This document shows, in pieces, positions 14,949 through 24,426 of a DNA stretch of 64,000 nucleotides (position 1 is the first letter of the stretch; every line of letters begins with the position of its first letter). Below the pieces are notes generated by a model, which was given only the letters and a program-made list of their open reading frames with translations, did not search any database and was not told the origin of the DNA. Origin of the DNA: UBA10205 sp035289625. Its GTDB lineage: Archaea; Iainarchaeota; Iainarchaeia; Iainarchaeales; Iainarchaeaceae. A program made the translations under genes and the position numbers. The DNA lies in NCBI GenBank assembly GCA_035289625.1, contig DATDWP010000016.1, positions 23,777-87,776 of the forward strand. The letters are read 5' to 3'.

Positions 14949-15896
14949 ATGGATATATTCCTGCTGCTTCTAACCGCTCTTGGCCTTATGGTCTTTGAAG
15001 TGATTACTTCGATTGATAATGCGGTAATCAATGCCGATGTGCTGCGCACAATGTCAAAGAGGGCGCGCAAGTGGTTTTTGCTCTGGGGCCTTTTGATCGC
15101 GGTTTTTTTGGTGCGGGGTGTTTTGCCATTTCTTATAATCTGGCTGGCAAACCCCTCACTTGGCCCAGTTGAAGCTATCACTGCAACATTTAGTTCAGAC
15201 CCTTTGGTAGCAGAATCTATGGAAAAATCAAAACCGGTTCTGCTGGTTGGCGGCGGAGTGTTTTTGCTCTTCCTCTTTTTCCACTGGCTCTTTATTGAAC
15301 CGAAAAATTATGGGCTGCGGGGCGAGAGGCGGATCCACCAAGATTATGGGATTTGGTTTTATGCGATAATTTCAGTTCTTTTAAGCCTTGTTGTCTGGCT
15401 TGCAATAGAAAAAGACCCCATAATGGCATTCGGGGCAGTTGTTGGCTCTACTGCCTTTTTCATAACCCATGGATTTAAGGAAAATGCAGCAGAGCAGGAG
15501 AGGCGCATGATGCATAGCGGAAATGGGATGACGGATTTTAGCAAGATCCTATATTTGGAAGTAATCGACGCTACATTTTCAATTGACGGAGTAATAGGGG
15601 CATTTGCATTCACCATGTCTGTACCGCTAATATTAATCGGGAACGGGCTCGGGGCAGTTGTTGTAAGGGAATTAACAATCCACAATATTGAGAAAGTGAA
15701 AAAATATAAATACCTAAAGAACGGGGCAATGTATTCAATACTCTTCCTGGGGGCAATAATGGTTCTTGATAGCTTTGGAGTGCACATACCGCAATACGTC
15801 TCACCGCTGATAACATTTTCATCAATTGCATACTTTTTCTACAAGTCAAAAAAAGAGCTTGGGCAAGAGAATGCGGGCAAAGATAGAGGCAATTAA
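14949..15896 (+). CDS. DUF475/TerC-like integral membrane protein
   Basis: A 315-residue membrane protein with about eight hydrophobic segments. The first helix carries FEVITSIDNAVINADV and the middle of the protein carries YLEVIDATFSIDGVIGAFA, the paired acidic signatures of the TerC/DUF475 group. Members are implicated in metal ion export, often manganese, or tellurite resistance. The length matches DUF475. The C-terminal 20 residues are charged and cytoplasmic. The substrate is not determined by the sequence. Confidence 0.82.
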   Translation: MDIFLLLLTALGLMVFEVITSIDNAVINADVLRTMSKRARKWFLLWGLLIAVFLVRGVLPFLIIWLANPSLGPVEAITATFSSDPLVAESMEKSKPVLLVGGGVFLLFLFFHWLFIEPKNYGLRGERRIHQDYGIWFYAIISVLLSLVVWLAIEKDPIMAFGAVVGSTAFFITHGFKENAAEQERRMMHSGNGMTDFSKILYLEVIDATFSIDGVIGAFAFTMSVPLILIGNGLGAVVVRELTIHNIEKVKKYKYLKNGAMYSILFLGAIMVLDSFGVHIPQYVSPLITFSSIAYFFYKSKKELGQENAGKDRGN

Positions 15897-15993
15897 ATTT
15901 CCAAGTGGGGTAATTACAGAAATTCGCATCTTTTGCCAAAAAAACGGGTTATAATTATAAATTACAAAGGGTTTTCTTTGTAGGGTCAATATA

Positions 15994-17214
15994 ATGGCAA
16001 GCGTAATAGAGCTTTTTTTCTTTGTCGCAGCAATAATATTTGCGGGGTTTTTTGGGAACCTTTTTTTCAAGCGCACCCGCTTTTCAGATTTCGTGCTGCT
16101 TATGTTCCTCGGGCTTTTGATAGGCCCGGTATTTAACCTCCTTGGGCCGGATGCAGGATTATTCCTAAAAGGGATTACACCATTCTTTGCGTCCCTTGCC
16201 CTCATGATCCTACTCTTTGAAGGAGGGCTGCAACTAAACCTCTACCGCGTGCTGCGCGAACTTCCAAAGACTACGATCTTCACCCTGTTGGTGTTTGTAT
16301 TAAGCGTTGCAGTAATCACGGCGATCCTGCTCTTTTTTGGATGGAACCTGTTTTTTGCAATACTTGTAGGATGCATACTTGGAGGGACTAGCGCTGAAAT
16401 AATAATACCGCTTGTAAACAGCACCTCGGTGAGTTCGGAGACAAAAACATTCCTAACACTCGAATCGGCAATAACCGATGCGCTCTGTGTAATTGCGGTT
16501 ATTACAATGGGGCAGGTTATCCTTGCCCAGACAGTGAATGTGCAAGTAGTCTTGCAGAGCCTCTTTTCTGCCTTTTCAATCTCTGCCGTGCTTGGGGGGA
16601 TTTTCGGGGTATTCTGGATAGGGATGCTGCGTGATTTTTCCGAAACCAAAAAATATGACTATGTGCTAACAGTGGCGCTGCTATTTTTACTATATGCAAT
16701 TACCGAATATGCAAACGGGAATGGGGCATTCTCAGCGCTCGTATTCGGAATGGTTTTGGGGAATGCAAAAGAGATTGCCCAGATGCTGCGCATGAAGCCA
16801 TCCGAACTTGATTCAACCCTCACTGCATTCCACACGGAGATATCATTTTTTGTGAGGACATTTTTCTTTGTTTATTTGGGGCTGATTTTTGATATAACCC
16901 AATTAACAGTTGAACTTGGGATAATGTCATTCCTAATAGCGCTTGGAATATATGCGGCAAGAAGGTTCGGGTCGCGGGCAATTGTTCTCTGGAACAGCGG
17001 CTTTGCATCCGACCAAAAAGCAATAACTGCGCTGATGGCACGCGGGCTTGCAGCTGCCGTCCTTGCAACCTACCCTGTAACTATAGGAATAATTGACGCT
17101 AATTTGGAAATGGTTGTACAGGTCGCGTTCATGGTTATCCTTTTTACTAACATTATGACAACAGTTGGGCTTTTTGATTTTGAAAAGAGCAAGGCTGCAG
17201 GCCTGCAAGCATAG
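15994..17214 (+). CDS. Cation/proton antiporter (NhaP/CPA type)
   Basis: A 406-residue polytopic protein with about twelve hydrophobic segments and the monovalent cation:proton antiporter fold. Visible features are the N-terminal DFVLLMFLGLLIGP segment, GGTSAEIIIPLV, an acidic pair in the mid-membrane region (LESAITDALCVIAV) and FFVYLGLIFDI. Such proteins exchange Na+ or K+ for H+ across the cytoplasmic membrane. No C-terminal regulatory domain is present. It follows the TerC-like gene by about 100 bases and may share ion-homeostasis context. Confidence 0.87.
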   Translation: MASVIELFFFVAAIIFAGFFGNLFFKRTRFSDFVLLMFLGLLIGPVFNLLGPDAGLFLKGITPFFASLALMILLFEGGLQLNLYRVLRELPKTTIFTLLVFVLSVAVITAILLFFGWNLFFAILVGCILGGTSAEIIIPLVNSTSVSSETKTFLTLESAITDALCVIAVITMGQVILAQTVNVQVVLQSLFSAFSISAVLGGIFGVFWIGMLRDFSETKKYDYVLTVALLFLLYAITEYANGNGAFSALVFGMVLGNAKEIAQMLRMKPSELDSTLTAFHTEISFFVRTFFFVYLGLIFDITQLTVELGIMSFLIALGIYAARRFGSRAIVLWNSGFASDQKAITALMARGLAAAVLATYPVTIGIIDANLEMVVQVAFMVILFTNIMTTVGLFDFEKSKAAGLQA

Positions 17215-17499
17215 CAAGAATCTGATAGGCCACACCTCAGGCTAGCCTTTAAATGCCATTAGAGCTGGCCAGCAGGAAAATCTTCATCCAATATTATGCT
17301 CTCGTTAGTTGTCAAAATGAGGCTCGAAGACGTCTTTTTGCCCCGGGGATTTTTTGGCCCTGCACAAAACTTTCGAAAAGCCTGAACTAAAACTCAATTT
17401 GGCAAAAACGGGAAATTCGAATTTAAAGGCAAATCTGATTTCTACAGAGCAGTGCAAAACCAAAACTTTAATTAGGTGAATAAACTCTTATTCTGCTGC

Positions 17500-18432
17500 A
17501 TGAAAACCAGTACTGTTGCACTTATGCTTGTGGCATTCTTATCCATTTCAGGTTGCGTAAATGTGACTTATGATAAAGGCAATTCAACAGATTTCCAAGA
17601 GTGCGGTAACCTTATTTGCGAGGACGGGGAAACAAAACTGACTTGTGCTACTGATTGTGTCCTTTGCTCTTCACCAGGTGGCTGTTCTGGCAATTCGTAC
17701 AGTTCCCCAAATTCGTACAGTTCCCCAATAATTTCTTCCACAACCGTTAGTCCTTCAAACCCAGGTTTGGGGCAGATCTTCACTCTTTCCCTTACCGTGT
17801 CTGATGATCGCGGGATCAGATATGTTTTTTGGAACTCCTCAAAGCCTGTTTCTGTCCAAGGCAACCCGACTCTCTTGAAAGGGGATTTTTATGATTGCGC
17901 TTTCCAGCCAACCTGTTCAGTTTCATTCAGGTTCAGTTCTGAAGAGCAAGGGCCGATACAATTCACTGTTTATGCGGATGATTCTGTCGGCAACGAATCC
18001 GCAAGATCTGACTTTGAGGTTATCGTACAGTCATTCAAAAGGACCTCCACTGCTGCTGTTTGCGGAAATAATATTTGCGATAGCGGTGAAACATCTAATA
18101 ACTGTGCAGGCGACTGCCCAAGTGCACCTTGTTCTTCAGGCCCGGGATGCCAAGACCCAAATGATGATGTCACGTCCCCATTGTGCGGCAATAGCGCCTG
18201 TGAAACGGGCGAGGCTTTTGAAACCTGCCCGCAGGACTGCCCTTTTGAAAACAATGACGATTCAAATGCCTGCACCACAAATTCAGACTGCGGCTACCGA
18301 CAGGCCTGTGAGGGCGGGAGTTGCGTTTCAGTTGAATGCACCAACGATTCGCAATGCTCCGGATGCAGGAGATGTTCGGATAATACGTGCCGCTCATGCG
18401 GATATGGCCCGACTGGTTTATGTTACTGCTGA
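17500..18432 (+). CDS. Cys-repeat lipoprotein (3 CGN repeats, Ig-like domain)
   Basis: A 310-residue secreted lipoprotein with a signal peptide ending in the lipobox-like LSISGC. After the anchor come one repeat of the form CGNxxCxxGExxxxCxxDC, a Ser/Pro linker made of two copies of an 18-base unit (17692-17727), an Ig-like beta domain (about residues 90-180) with one disulfide pair, two more repeats and a distinct C-terminal Cys-rich module. Each repeat has four Cys and probably forms two disulfides. I chose the ATG at 17500 over a GTG at 17476 because it gives a clean signal peptide. It is a smaller paralog of the next gene. Confidence 0.75.
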   Translation: MKTSTVALMLVAFLSISGCVNVTYDKGNSTDFQECGNLICEDGETKLTCATDCVLCSSPGGCSGNSYSSPNSYSSPIISSTTVSPSNPGLGQIFTLSLTVSDDRGIRYVFWNSSKPVSVQGNPTLLKGDFYDCAFQPTCSVSFRFSSEEQGPIQFTVYADDSVGNESARSDFEVIVQSFKRTSTAAVCGNNICDSGETSNNCAGDCPSAPCSSGPGCQDPNDDVTSPLCGNSACETGEAFETCPQDCPFENNDDSNACTTNSDCGYRQACEGGSCVSVECTNDSQCSGCRRCSDNTCRSCGYGPTGLCYC

Positions 18433-18533
18433 ACTGCATTTTGTGAATTTTCCAAAAACACAAGTTAACCCAGGACAACACAACCCCCTACACAAAACAA
18501 ACCTTTAAGTATAACCTAATTCAATATTTGGAA

Positions 18534-20474
18534 ATGAAATTTTATCCCATTTTGGTTGTTTTTGCAGGTTTTTTTCTTCTAAGCGGATGCGTCACAATTG
18601 ACCTTAGCGAGACAAACCAGACGACCAATGAAACTGTTAAGGGCGCTAACACAGCAGCCTCTTGCGGCAATGGATTTTGCGAGAGCTCGGAAACACTCGC
18701 TAGCTGCATTGCTGACTGCACCTATTTTATTGCGCAATGCGGAAACCTGATTTGCGAAAACGGCGAAACACCGGTTACTTGCGAGCAGGACTGCAGGCCG
18801 ATTGTCCGCCATGATCTTTGCGGGAATGGGATTTGCGATACCGGAGAGTATGATGAAACGTGCCCTCAGGATTGCCCGCTGCCCGATCCTGTACGCGAGG
18901 CGTGCGGAAACAGAATTTGCGACACCGGGGAAAATAATTTCTTGTGCCCAACGGATTGTGAAGTGCAGGTAATATGTGGTGATGGGGGGTGCAGCACAAG
19001 TGAAACGCCTGAAACATGCAGCTTGGATTGCGGTTACTCAAACCCTATTTGCGGCAATGCTTTCTGCGAGCCCGGCGAAAGTGCACAAACATGCCCTGTT
19101 GATTGCAGCACCATTGATGCTTTAGGTAATGTGTGCGGCAACGATTCATGCGAACCTGGAGAGACAAGGGAAATGTGCCTGGTTGACTGCAGGTTTGTTT
19201 TCCCGAGGTCAATTTTTGATGTAAACAACAATTTGCCTGACGATCTTAATTCCTTTGACCAGCTGCGGATTTGCGGTAACTATTATTGTGAATCGAATGA
19301 AACAGAACAAAGTTGTCCACGCGATTGCGGCGATCGCCCCGGATTTTGTGGGGACGGTTTTTGTGCAGTGATCGAGGGCTCACAAACCTGCCCTCAAGAC
19401 TGCCGCCTTCCTCTGCGACCAGAAACATGCGGGAACGGTATTTGTGATGCAACAGAGGCGTCCACTGCCTGCTGGACGGACTGTTCAGAAGACCTTACAA
19501 CCACGTGCGGCGATGGGATTTGTGCAGGGACAGAGAATGCGGCAAGCTGCTCTGAAGATTGCTGGACAAATGGTTCTGGTGACCAATTCCCCTCGCTCAC
19601 GGTAACAGTGAGCCCTTCAAACCCTTCACAGAGCACTACTTTCAATCTGACGGTTAGCGCGCAAGACGATGTGGGAATAGACCAGATTTTCTGGAGCGCC
19701 GACAAGTTCATTCCTGATTATAACCACTTGAATTCCTTTGACTGCAACATGCAGACAACATGCACTCATTCATGGGCTGAGCTTATTGCAATCGAGGAAG
19801 GAACTATCCGGATAACTGTTTATGCCACTGATTCTTCAGGACAGCAGTCAGGAAGGCCTGTTATGGAAGTCAATGTCGGGCCTTTTAGGCCTTACACTGT
19901 TGAAACAGGGGGAGCTGTATGCGGCAATGGCTCGTGCCAGTCCACAGAGAGCCCGAGTTCGTGCCCTTCTGATTGCAACAGCGGAGAAACGGTCACAACA
20001 ATGTGCGGGAACAGCATCTGTGAAACAAGTGAAAGTTCAACAAGCTGTCCGCAGGACTGCTCTGCTGCCCCTTCAGGTCCAATATGCAACAACAATATCA
20101 TTGAGGGTTCAGAAGTCTGTGACGGCACTTCGCTTAGCGGACAAACCTGCCAAACACAAGGCTTTACCTACGGTACATTAAGGTGCAATTTCATTTGCTC
20201 GGGCTATGATAGGAGTAACTGCTCCAACACCCCTGCTGCAGTGTGCGGCAACGGAACCTGTGAAGCTTCAGAGAGCGAGACAAGCTGTGCTGCTGACTGC
20301 TCTGTTGAAGACGAATGCAGCACGAATTCAGACTGCGGCTATAAGCAAGTTTGCGAATTTGGAGAATGTGTTTCTGTCGAATGCACTAATAGCGCACAGT
20401 GCGGAACATGCCAAAGATGTTCGGATAACATGTGCCGTTCATGCGGTTATGGGCCATATGGCTGCTACTGCTGA
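18534..20474 (+). CDS. Cys-repeat lipoprotein (about 14 CGN repeats)
   Basis: A 646-residue secreted protein with a lipobox-like LLSGC. I count eleven repeats of CGNxxCxxGExxxxCxxDC-type, an Ig-like domain, two repeats, one longer Cys module (ICNNNIIEGSEVCDG) like those in other surface proteins, one more repeat and a C-terminal module almost identical to that of the upstream gene. With about 70 Cys it must be oxidised outside the cell. Same-strand adjacency and shared ends indicate tandem duplication followed by repeat expansion. A TATA-like TTTAAGTATA lies about 26 bases before the ATG at 18534. The role, perhaps adhesion or cell-surface structure, is unknown. Confidence 0.78.
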   Translation: MKFYPILVVFAGFFLLSGCVTIDLSETNQTTNETVKGANTAASCGNGFCESSETLASCIADCTYFIAQCGNLICENGETPVTCEQDCRPIVRHDLCGNGICDTGEYDETCPQDCPLPDPVREACGNRICDTGENNFLCPTDCEVQVICGDGGCSTSETPETCSLDCGYSNPICGNAFCEPGESAQTCPVDCSTIDALGNVCGNDSCEPGETREMCLVDCRFVFPRSIFDVNNNLPDDLNSFDQLRICGNYYCESNETEQSCPRDCGDRPGFCGDGFCAVIEGSQTCPQDCRLPLRPETCGNGICDATEASTACWTDCSEDLTTTCGDGICAGTENAASCSEDCWTNGSGDQFPSLTVTVSPSNPSQSTTFNLTVSAQDDVGIDQIFWSADKFIPDYNHLNSFDCNMQTTCTHSWAELIAIEEGTIRITVYATDSSGQQSGRPVMEVNVGPFRPYTVETGGAVCGNGSCQSTESPSSCPSDCNSGETVTTMCGNSICETSESSTSCPQDCSAAPSGPICNNNIIEGSEVCDGTSLSGQTCQTQGFTYGTLRCNFICSGYDRSNCSNTPAAVCGNGTCEASESETSCAADCSVEDECSTNSDCGYKQVCEFGECVSVECTNSAQCGTCQRCSDNMCRSCGYGPYGCYC

Positions 20475-20693
20475 AGAAATCATTTCCCCATCCGCCCCTT
20501 TTTCCTTGATAGACAAAGGCTTGTTTTCAGGGGCTGTTTTCTGCATAATCAGGCAAGTTCGACACTCATATGCCCTTTCATTGCCCGGGCCAACTCATTT
20601 TTCCCGATGTTTGGACGGAAAGGTCATTGTGGAATGGCCACTTGTGGCAATCTATTGGCAATATTTTGCACCACGACCAAAAAATGGTTTGAG

Positions 20694-20766
20694 CGCCGAA
20701 GGGTGGATTTGAACCACCGACCCTCCGGTTAACAGCCGGATGCTCTACCTGCTGAGCTACCTCGGC
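20694..20766 (-). tRNA. tRNA-Asn(GTT)
   Basis: A 73-base cloverleaf on the minus strand. The acceptor GCCGAGG pairs with CTTCGGC, with G discriminator at 20694. The anticodon loop is CTGTTAA (anticodon GTT) between TCCGG and CCGGA. The T-arm is GGTGG-TTCAAAT-CCACC. No intron and no encoded CCA. Confidence 0.95.
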
Positions 20767-20945
20767 CCAAATCAAGTTTTTAGAACTTGAAAGGACTTAA
20801 GAATATAGTTTTGGATGGTTTTATAAAAGTCTCCTCCCTCTTCGCTGCGGCATAATTTTAATCCCAAAACCGCTAGTTTGTGGCCAGAATTGCTTAAATA
20901 TAGGGAAAGTGTAAAACTTGTAGTATTGATAAAAGTTGTGGAAAA

Positions 20946-21929
20946 ATGGAAAAAAATCTGCAAACAGTTCTCTTTGCATCAATAATATTTGTGCTTTTGC
21001 TCGCAAGCGCGCTACTAGCATCCGGTTCTGGAATATTTAGCATGGATTTATTATCTGCCGGGGAGAATTTCCCTCAAGGAATACTTTCACTAATAAATAC
21101 AGAGCTCATTTTGCTCGGGATTCTTTTTCCCCTTTTGCTCGGATTTATTTCTGCACTCACACATTCCCTTGATAGAAAGACAATCTACATTTGCACTCTA
21201 GGAGGCTGCTTGCCTGCAATTTTAATTTCATTTTTGCTATTCGGGCTTGGGCTTGTTGAAATTCTTTTTGCAATATTTGTACTTGTTGCAATTGTTCTTG
21301 TAGTTGAAATAAGTTTTGTCAAATCAAAAGAGCTAAAAACGCTTGTCACTTTTAGGACAGCTTCAAGTGCTGGCAAAACTGCATTTTTGGCCCTTGCTAT
21401 TGCACTTTTTATTTCCAGCGCAGCAATTGGGCTTGAGAACAATGAAAAGAATGTAAAAGAGCTGGGCGATAAAATAATTGACCTAGCAGTTGGGGGCGGA
21501 TCAACAAATTCATCACTTGCAGCGGCAAGTGCTGACCTTCTAATAAATTCACAAAAACAAGCAGTGGGTTCTATTGCAAAATCCCCACAATTTGAAAAAT
21601 TGCGATCAAAACAAGACCCAGATGTCCAAACTTTTGTTGTTGCAATTGATTCGATGCAGGCACAATTGGATAGCCCACATGCGCGCGAGCAAGTGATTAG
21701 TGAAATTGAGAAAAAAGCACCGCAAGCAAAGAGCTCTATTAATTTTGAATTTTTGAGAAAAACTTCTCCTATGATTGATGCGATTGCAACTTATTACTGG
21801 CTAATCAGCGCGTTTGCAATAACTTCGGCATTTTTATTTTTTTCAAACCTTATTGGTTCAAACCTTGCAGGGTTTTTTGCGGCTGTTATAAGAAAAGTTT
21901 TAGAATTTATGCACTCTGAGGCGCAGTAA
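20946..21929 (+). CDS. Hypothetical multi-pass membrane protein
   Basis: A 327-residue protein with about six hydrophobic segments: three to four in residues 5-120, one near 145-160 and one near 280-315, with a soluble region of about 120 residues between the last two. That region is helical, with acidic/basic alternation and no Cys. I recognise no family. A poor TATA-like stretch and A-rich sequence precede the ATG. It is a single gene between tRNA-Asn and a nucleotidyltransferase gene, with no context that fixes a role. Confidence 0.6.
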   Translation: MEKNLQTVLFASIIFVLLLASALLASGSGIFSMDLLSAGENFPQGILSLINTELILLGILFPLLLGFISALTHSLDRKTIYICTLGGCLPAILISFLLFGLGLVEILFAIFVLVAIVLVVEISFVKSKELKTLVTFRTASSAGKTAFLALAIALFISSAAIGLENNEKNVKELGDKIIDLAVGGGSTNSSLAAASADLLINSQKQAVGSIAKSPQFEKLRSKQDPDVQTFVVAIDSMQAQLDSPHAREQVISEIEKKAPQAKSSINFEFLRKTSPMIDAIATYYWLISAFAITSAFLFFSNLIGSNLAGFFAAVIRKVLEFMHSEAQ

Positions 21930-22035
21930 ATTTTTGGATAATTTCTAGCGCTTAATTTAATTTAATGACTCTCCCTAGGTTAATAAGTGGCAAAGGAGAG
22001 ATAGCATTTTATTCTAAAATACGCAATCTTATTGC

Positions 22036-22569
22036 ATGAGAAACTCTCAATCCAGAGAAAAAAACAGGCTAGCTCGACTATTTGTTAAACAAATGCTCCA
22101 AAAACACCCAAAAGTAGCGCCATTGATAGATGGTGTTTTTGTTTTTGGAAGTACTGCTGCAAATCTTGCTACTTCAGATTCTGACATAGATATTTTTTTT
22201 GTTACTGAAAAAAATGCCGAAAAATTCAGAATGATTTTTCAAAAAGACATTGAAAAGTTTACTGAAAAACATAAAGTGGAACTGAATGTCCAATCATTTC
22301 ACACCGACGATATGCTTTCATTTATTCAAGGCAATATTACTCGCAGTTTGGCATTGGAGAAAATTCTTCAGTTTGGTTGCATTCCAATATACTTAAATGA
22401 AAAATGTTTTCCTAAAAATGAGAGAAAATATCTTTTTTCCCGTCTTCACCACACACTTCAATCCATAAAAAAATTTTATGGGGCTTTAAACGCATTCCCA
22501 AAATCTGGGTCAATAGACAAGCGCCTCGGTGAACTAAGAAGACATAAGGGCATGAGAAGGTTTCTCTAA
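22036..22569 (+). CDS. Orphan nucleotidyltransferase-domain protein
   Basis: A 177-residue protein with a minimal nucleotidyltransferase fold: VFVFGSTAANLA followed by SDSDIDIFFV gives the GS motif and the two catalytic Asp residues. A helical C-terminal third with many basic residues follows. Unlike the pair at 1.2 kb, no HEPN gene lies adjacent, so it may be a solitary antitoxin, an RNA or protein nucleotidylating enzyme, or a remnant of a pair. TATTCTAAAAT near 22010 is a weak promoter candidate. Confidence 0.72.
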   Translation: MRNSQSREKNRLARLFVKQMLQKHPKVAPLIDGVFVFGSTAANLATSDSDIDIFFVTEKNAEKFRMIFQKDIEKFTEKHKVELNVQSFHTDDMLSFIQGNITRSLALEKILQFGCIPIYLNEKCFPKNERKYLFSRLHHTLQSIKKFYGALNAFPKSGSIDKRLGELRRHKGMRRFL

Positions 22570-22654
22570 ATTAAATGTGGGATTAGTAGAGTTTTATATC
22601 AAAGCAGATTTTAAGCGTGAACACGCCCCAAAGTGGATTTGCAAAGCAGCAATA

Positions 22655-22912
22655 GCGTTTTACCCTAAATCCACTCCTAACTTCCGGAAAAACCCTTAAG
22701 CATTGAGTGCAAAAGTTACCGCTGCTCCCTTCCGGGCCTTGCGGGGTTGGCCTTGGCAAACAACCTTAAGGGACAGAAGGTCATTGTTATGGAAAGGCAC
22801 TACAACAACTAAGCAAACCGCCCTCAAGGCTTCGATCCCGTCTAAAGCGGAATTGACGGCAACAGGGAACCACTACCTCCCCAATCTAGTCCACTATCAA
22901 TAGGGGTAAGTG
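22655..22912 (-). ncRNA. Signal recognition particle RNA (7S)
   Basis: The minus strand reads AGGCCCGGAAGGGAGCAGC at 22739-22721, the hallmark SRP54-binding helix 8 with its GGAAG loop. Upstream of it a long region with GTTCCCTGTTGCCG and GAAGCCTTGAGGGCGG matches the archaeal Alu and helix-6 arrangement. Helix 5 pairing is visible, for example 22765-22772 with 22693-22700, and GGGTAA/TTACCC pairing near both ends sets approximate termini. The RNA is the scaffold of the co-translational targeting particle. Ends are uncertain by about 20 bases. A strong TATA-like TTATATATAA lies at 22960-22969. Confidence 0.87.
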
Positions 22913-23180
22913 AAGTATATAATCTTTGAGGAGCAGGAATTGGAAATGTAATTTTTCAATTATATATAACACATAGTGGCACAAAAAATATTTTCAAGGC
23001 AAAATTAAGCATTATTTGCCAAAAAAATACTAAATAACACTTTTTTAATGAAAAAAGACTTTGTTAATGGGTTATTGGGTTTTGAGGCACATTCACACCT
23101 ACGACTATATTGACGCATGGACTTAACAACCTTATTTTTTGAAACGGAGTGTTAATAGAGCTCTATACATAAAAGAGAAC

Positions 23181-23190
23181 GTATATAAAG
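23181..23190 (+). promoter_or_regulatory. TATA-like box of the ftsZ2-like gene
   Basis: GTATATAAAG is a strong archaeal TATA-like sequence, with A-rich bases just upstream. Transcription would start near 23212, leaving a leader of about 48 bases with the ribosome-binding sequence AGGGGTGA just before the ftsZ start. Confidence 0.55.
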
Positions 23191-23259
23191 GACTTTTACT
23201 GTAGTGAATAGTGGATCTTACTTTTATTTCAAAGCCAAGATTCGTTCAGGGGTGAACAA

Positions 23260-24327
23260 ATGAAATCGTTAATAGAAAATGCAGTAAGTACTCCTAATGA
23301 AAAACGGGAGGACAAAATGGAAGAATTCGGGACACCAAAAATAATGGTGATAGGATGCGGGGGCGCAGGATGCAATGCAGTGAATAGGATTGCAAATATG
23401 AACATTGCAGGAGCGCAACTTGTTGCAATCAATACCGATAAGCAGCACCTTGCAATAATAAATGATGAAATAACAAAAATCCTGATAGGAAAATCTGTAA
23501 CAAGAGGACTTGGAGCCGGCGGGTATCCAGAAATCGGCGCAAAGGCAGCAGAAGTTAGCAGGGCAGCTTTGGAAGAAGTAATGGACGGAGTTGACATGCT
23601 CTTTATTTCAACAGGAATGGGCGGAGGAACAGGGACAGGTTCAGCGCCAATTGTTGCGCAGATCGCAAAAGAGCAAGGAGCAATTGTAATTGCAATTGTA
23701 ACATACCCGTTTGCACTGGAAAAGGCAAGGCTCATAAAAGCAGAAGAAGGAATTGAAGCGCTACGGCAAGTTAGCGACACAGTTGTTGTAATCGACAACA
23801 ATAGGCTAGTTGAACTCGTCCCGAATTTGCCGATACAAGACGCATTCAAAGTCGCAGATGAAGTGATAGCAAGAACAGTGCGCGGTATAACAGAAACAAT
23901 CACGCAGCCTTCACTAATCAACCTTGACTATGCTGATGTTCGCGCTATAATGAGCAACAAGGGCCTTTCAGTAATTGCTGTTGGCGAAAGTAAATCAGTT
24001 AACAAGGTAGAAGAAGTGGTTGAGGACACACTGAAAAATTCACTTCTTGATGTTGACATCAACGGAGCAACAGGCGTACTCATACATATAACAGGAGGGC
24101 CTGAACTAACCCTCGGAGAAGCAAACGGAATTGGGGAAAAATTAACAGAACATATCGACCCAAAAGCCGCAGTAATCTGGGGAGCTAGGGTTGATACGAC
24201 CTTTGATAACAAGCTCGAAGTGATCGCAATCTTTACAGGAGTGCACAGCCCATACATAAAAGGAGCCTCAACAAATATCGGAAGAGGATCAAAACCAAAA
24301 GGACATCTTGAAATAGATTACATGTAA
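23260..24327 (+). CDS. ftsZ: Cell division protein FtsZ (FtsZ2-like)
   Basis: A 355-residue tubulin-like GTPase. The nucleotide-binding segments GCGGAGCNAVNRI, INTDKQHL, GGGTGTGSAP (the tubulin signature) and the T7 loop region NLDYADVRAIM are intact. It forms the division ring with its paralog at 55.6 kb. That paralog has the classic archaeal FtsZ1 synteny, so this one is assigned FtsZ2-like by elimination. The C-terminus ends SKPKGHLEIDYM. The ATG follows AGGGGTGA, so this mRNA is not leaderless. Confidence 0.93.
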   Translation: MKSLIENAVSTPNEKREDKMEEFGTPKIMVIGCGGAGCNAVNRIANMNIAGAQLVAINTDKQHLAIINDEITKILIGKSVTRGLGAGGYPEIGAKAAEVSRAALEEVMDGVDMLFISTGMGGGTGTGSAPIVAQIAKEQGAIVIAIVTYPFALEKARLIKAEEGIEALRQVSDTVVVIDNNRLVELVPNLPIQDAFKVADEVIARTVRGITETITQPSLINLDYADVRAIMSNKGLSVIAVGESKSVNKVEEVVEDTLKNSLLDVDINGATGVLIHITGGPELTLGEANGIGEKLTEHIDPKAAVIWGARVDTTFDNKLEVIAIFTGVHSPYIKGASTNIGRGSKPKGHLEIDYM

Positions 24328-24357
24328 ACCAACCGTTTCGGCGTTTGGAGCGAGTGG

Positions 24358-24397
24358 CTATCTCAACTAAAGTTGAGATAGGCCATCTAATTTTTTT
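24358..24397. terminator. Hairpin plus T-run between convergent genes
   Basis: CTATCTCAAC (24358-24367), loop TAAA, GTTGAGATAG (24372-24381) form a perfect 10-bp stem, followed by eight T at 24390-24397. It lies between ftsZ and the convergent site-2 protease gene and could end the ftsZ transcript. The shape is seen directly; its function in an archaeon is inferred. Confidence 0.55.
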
Positions 24398-24426
24398 TAA
24401 TCTAATTTTACTTTAAAATTTTAATT

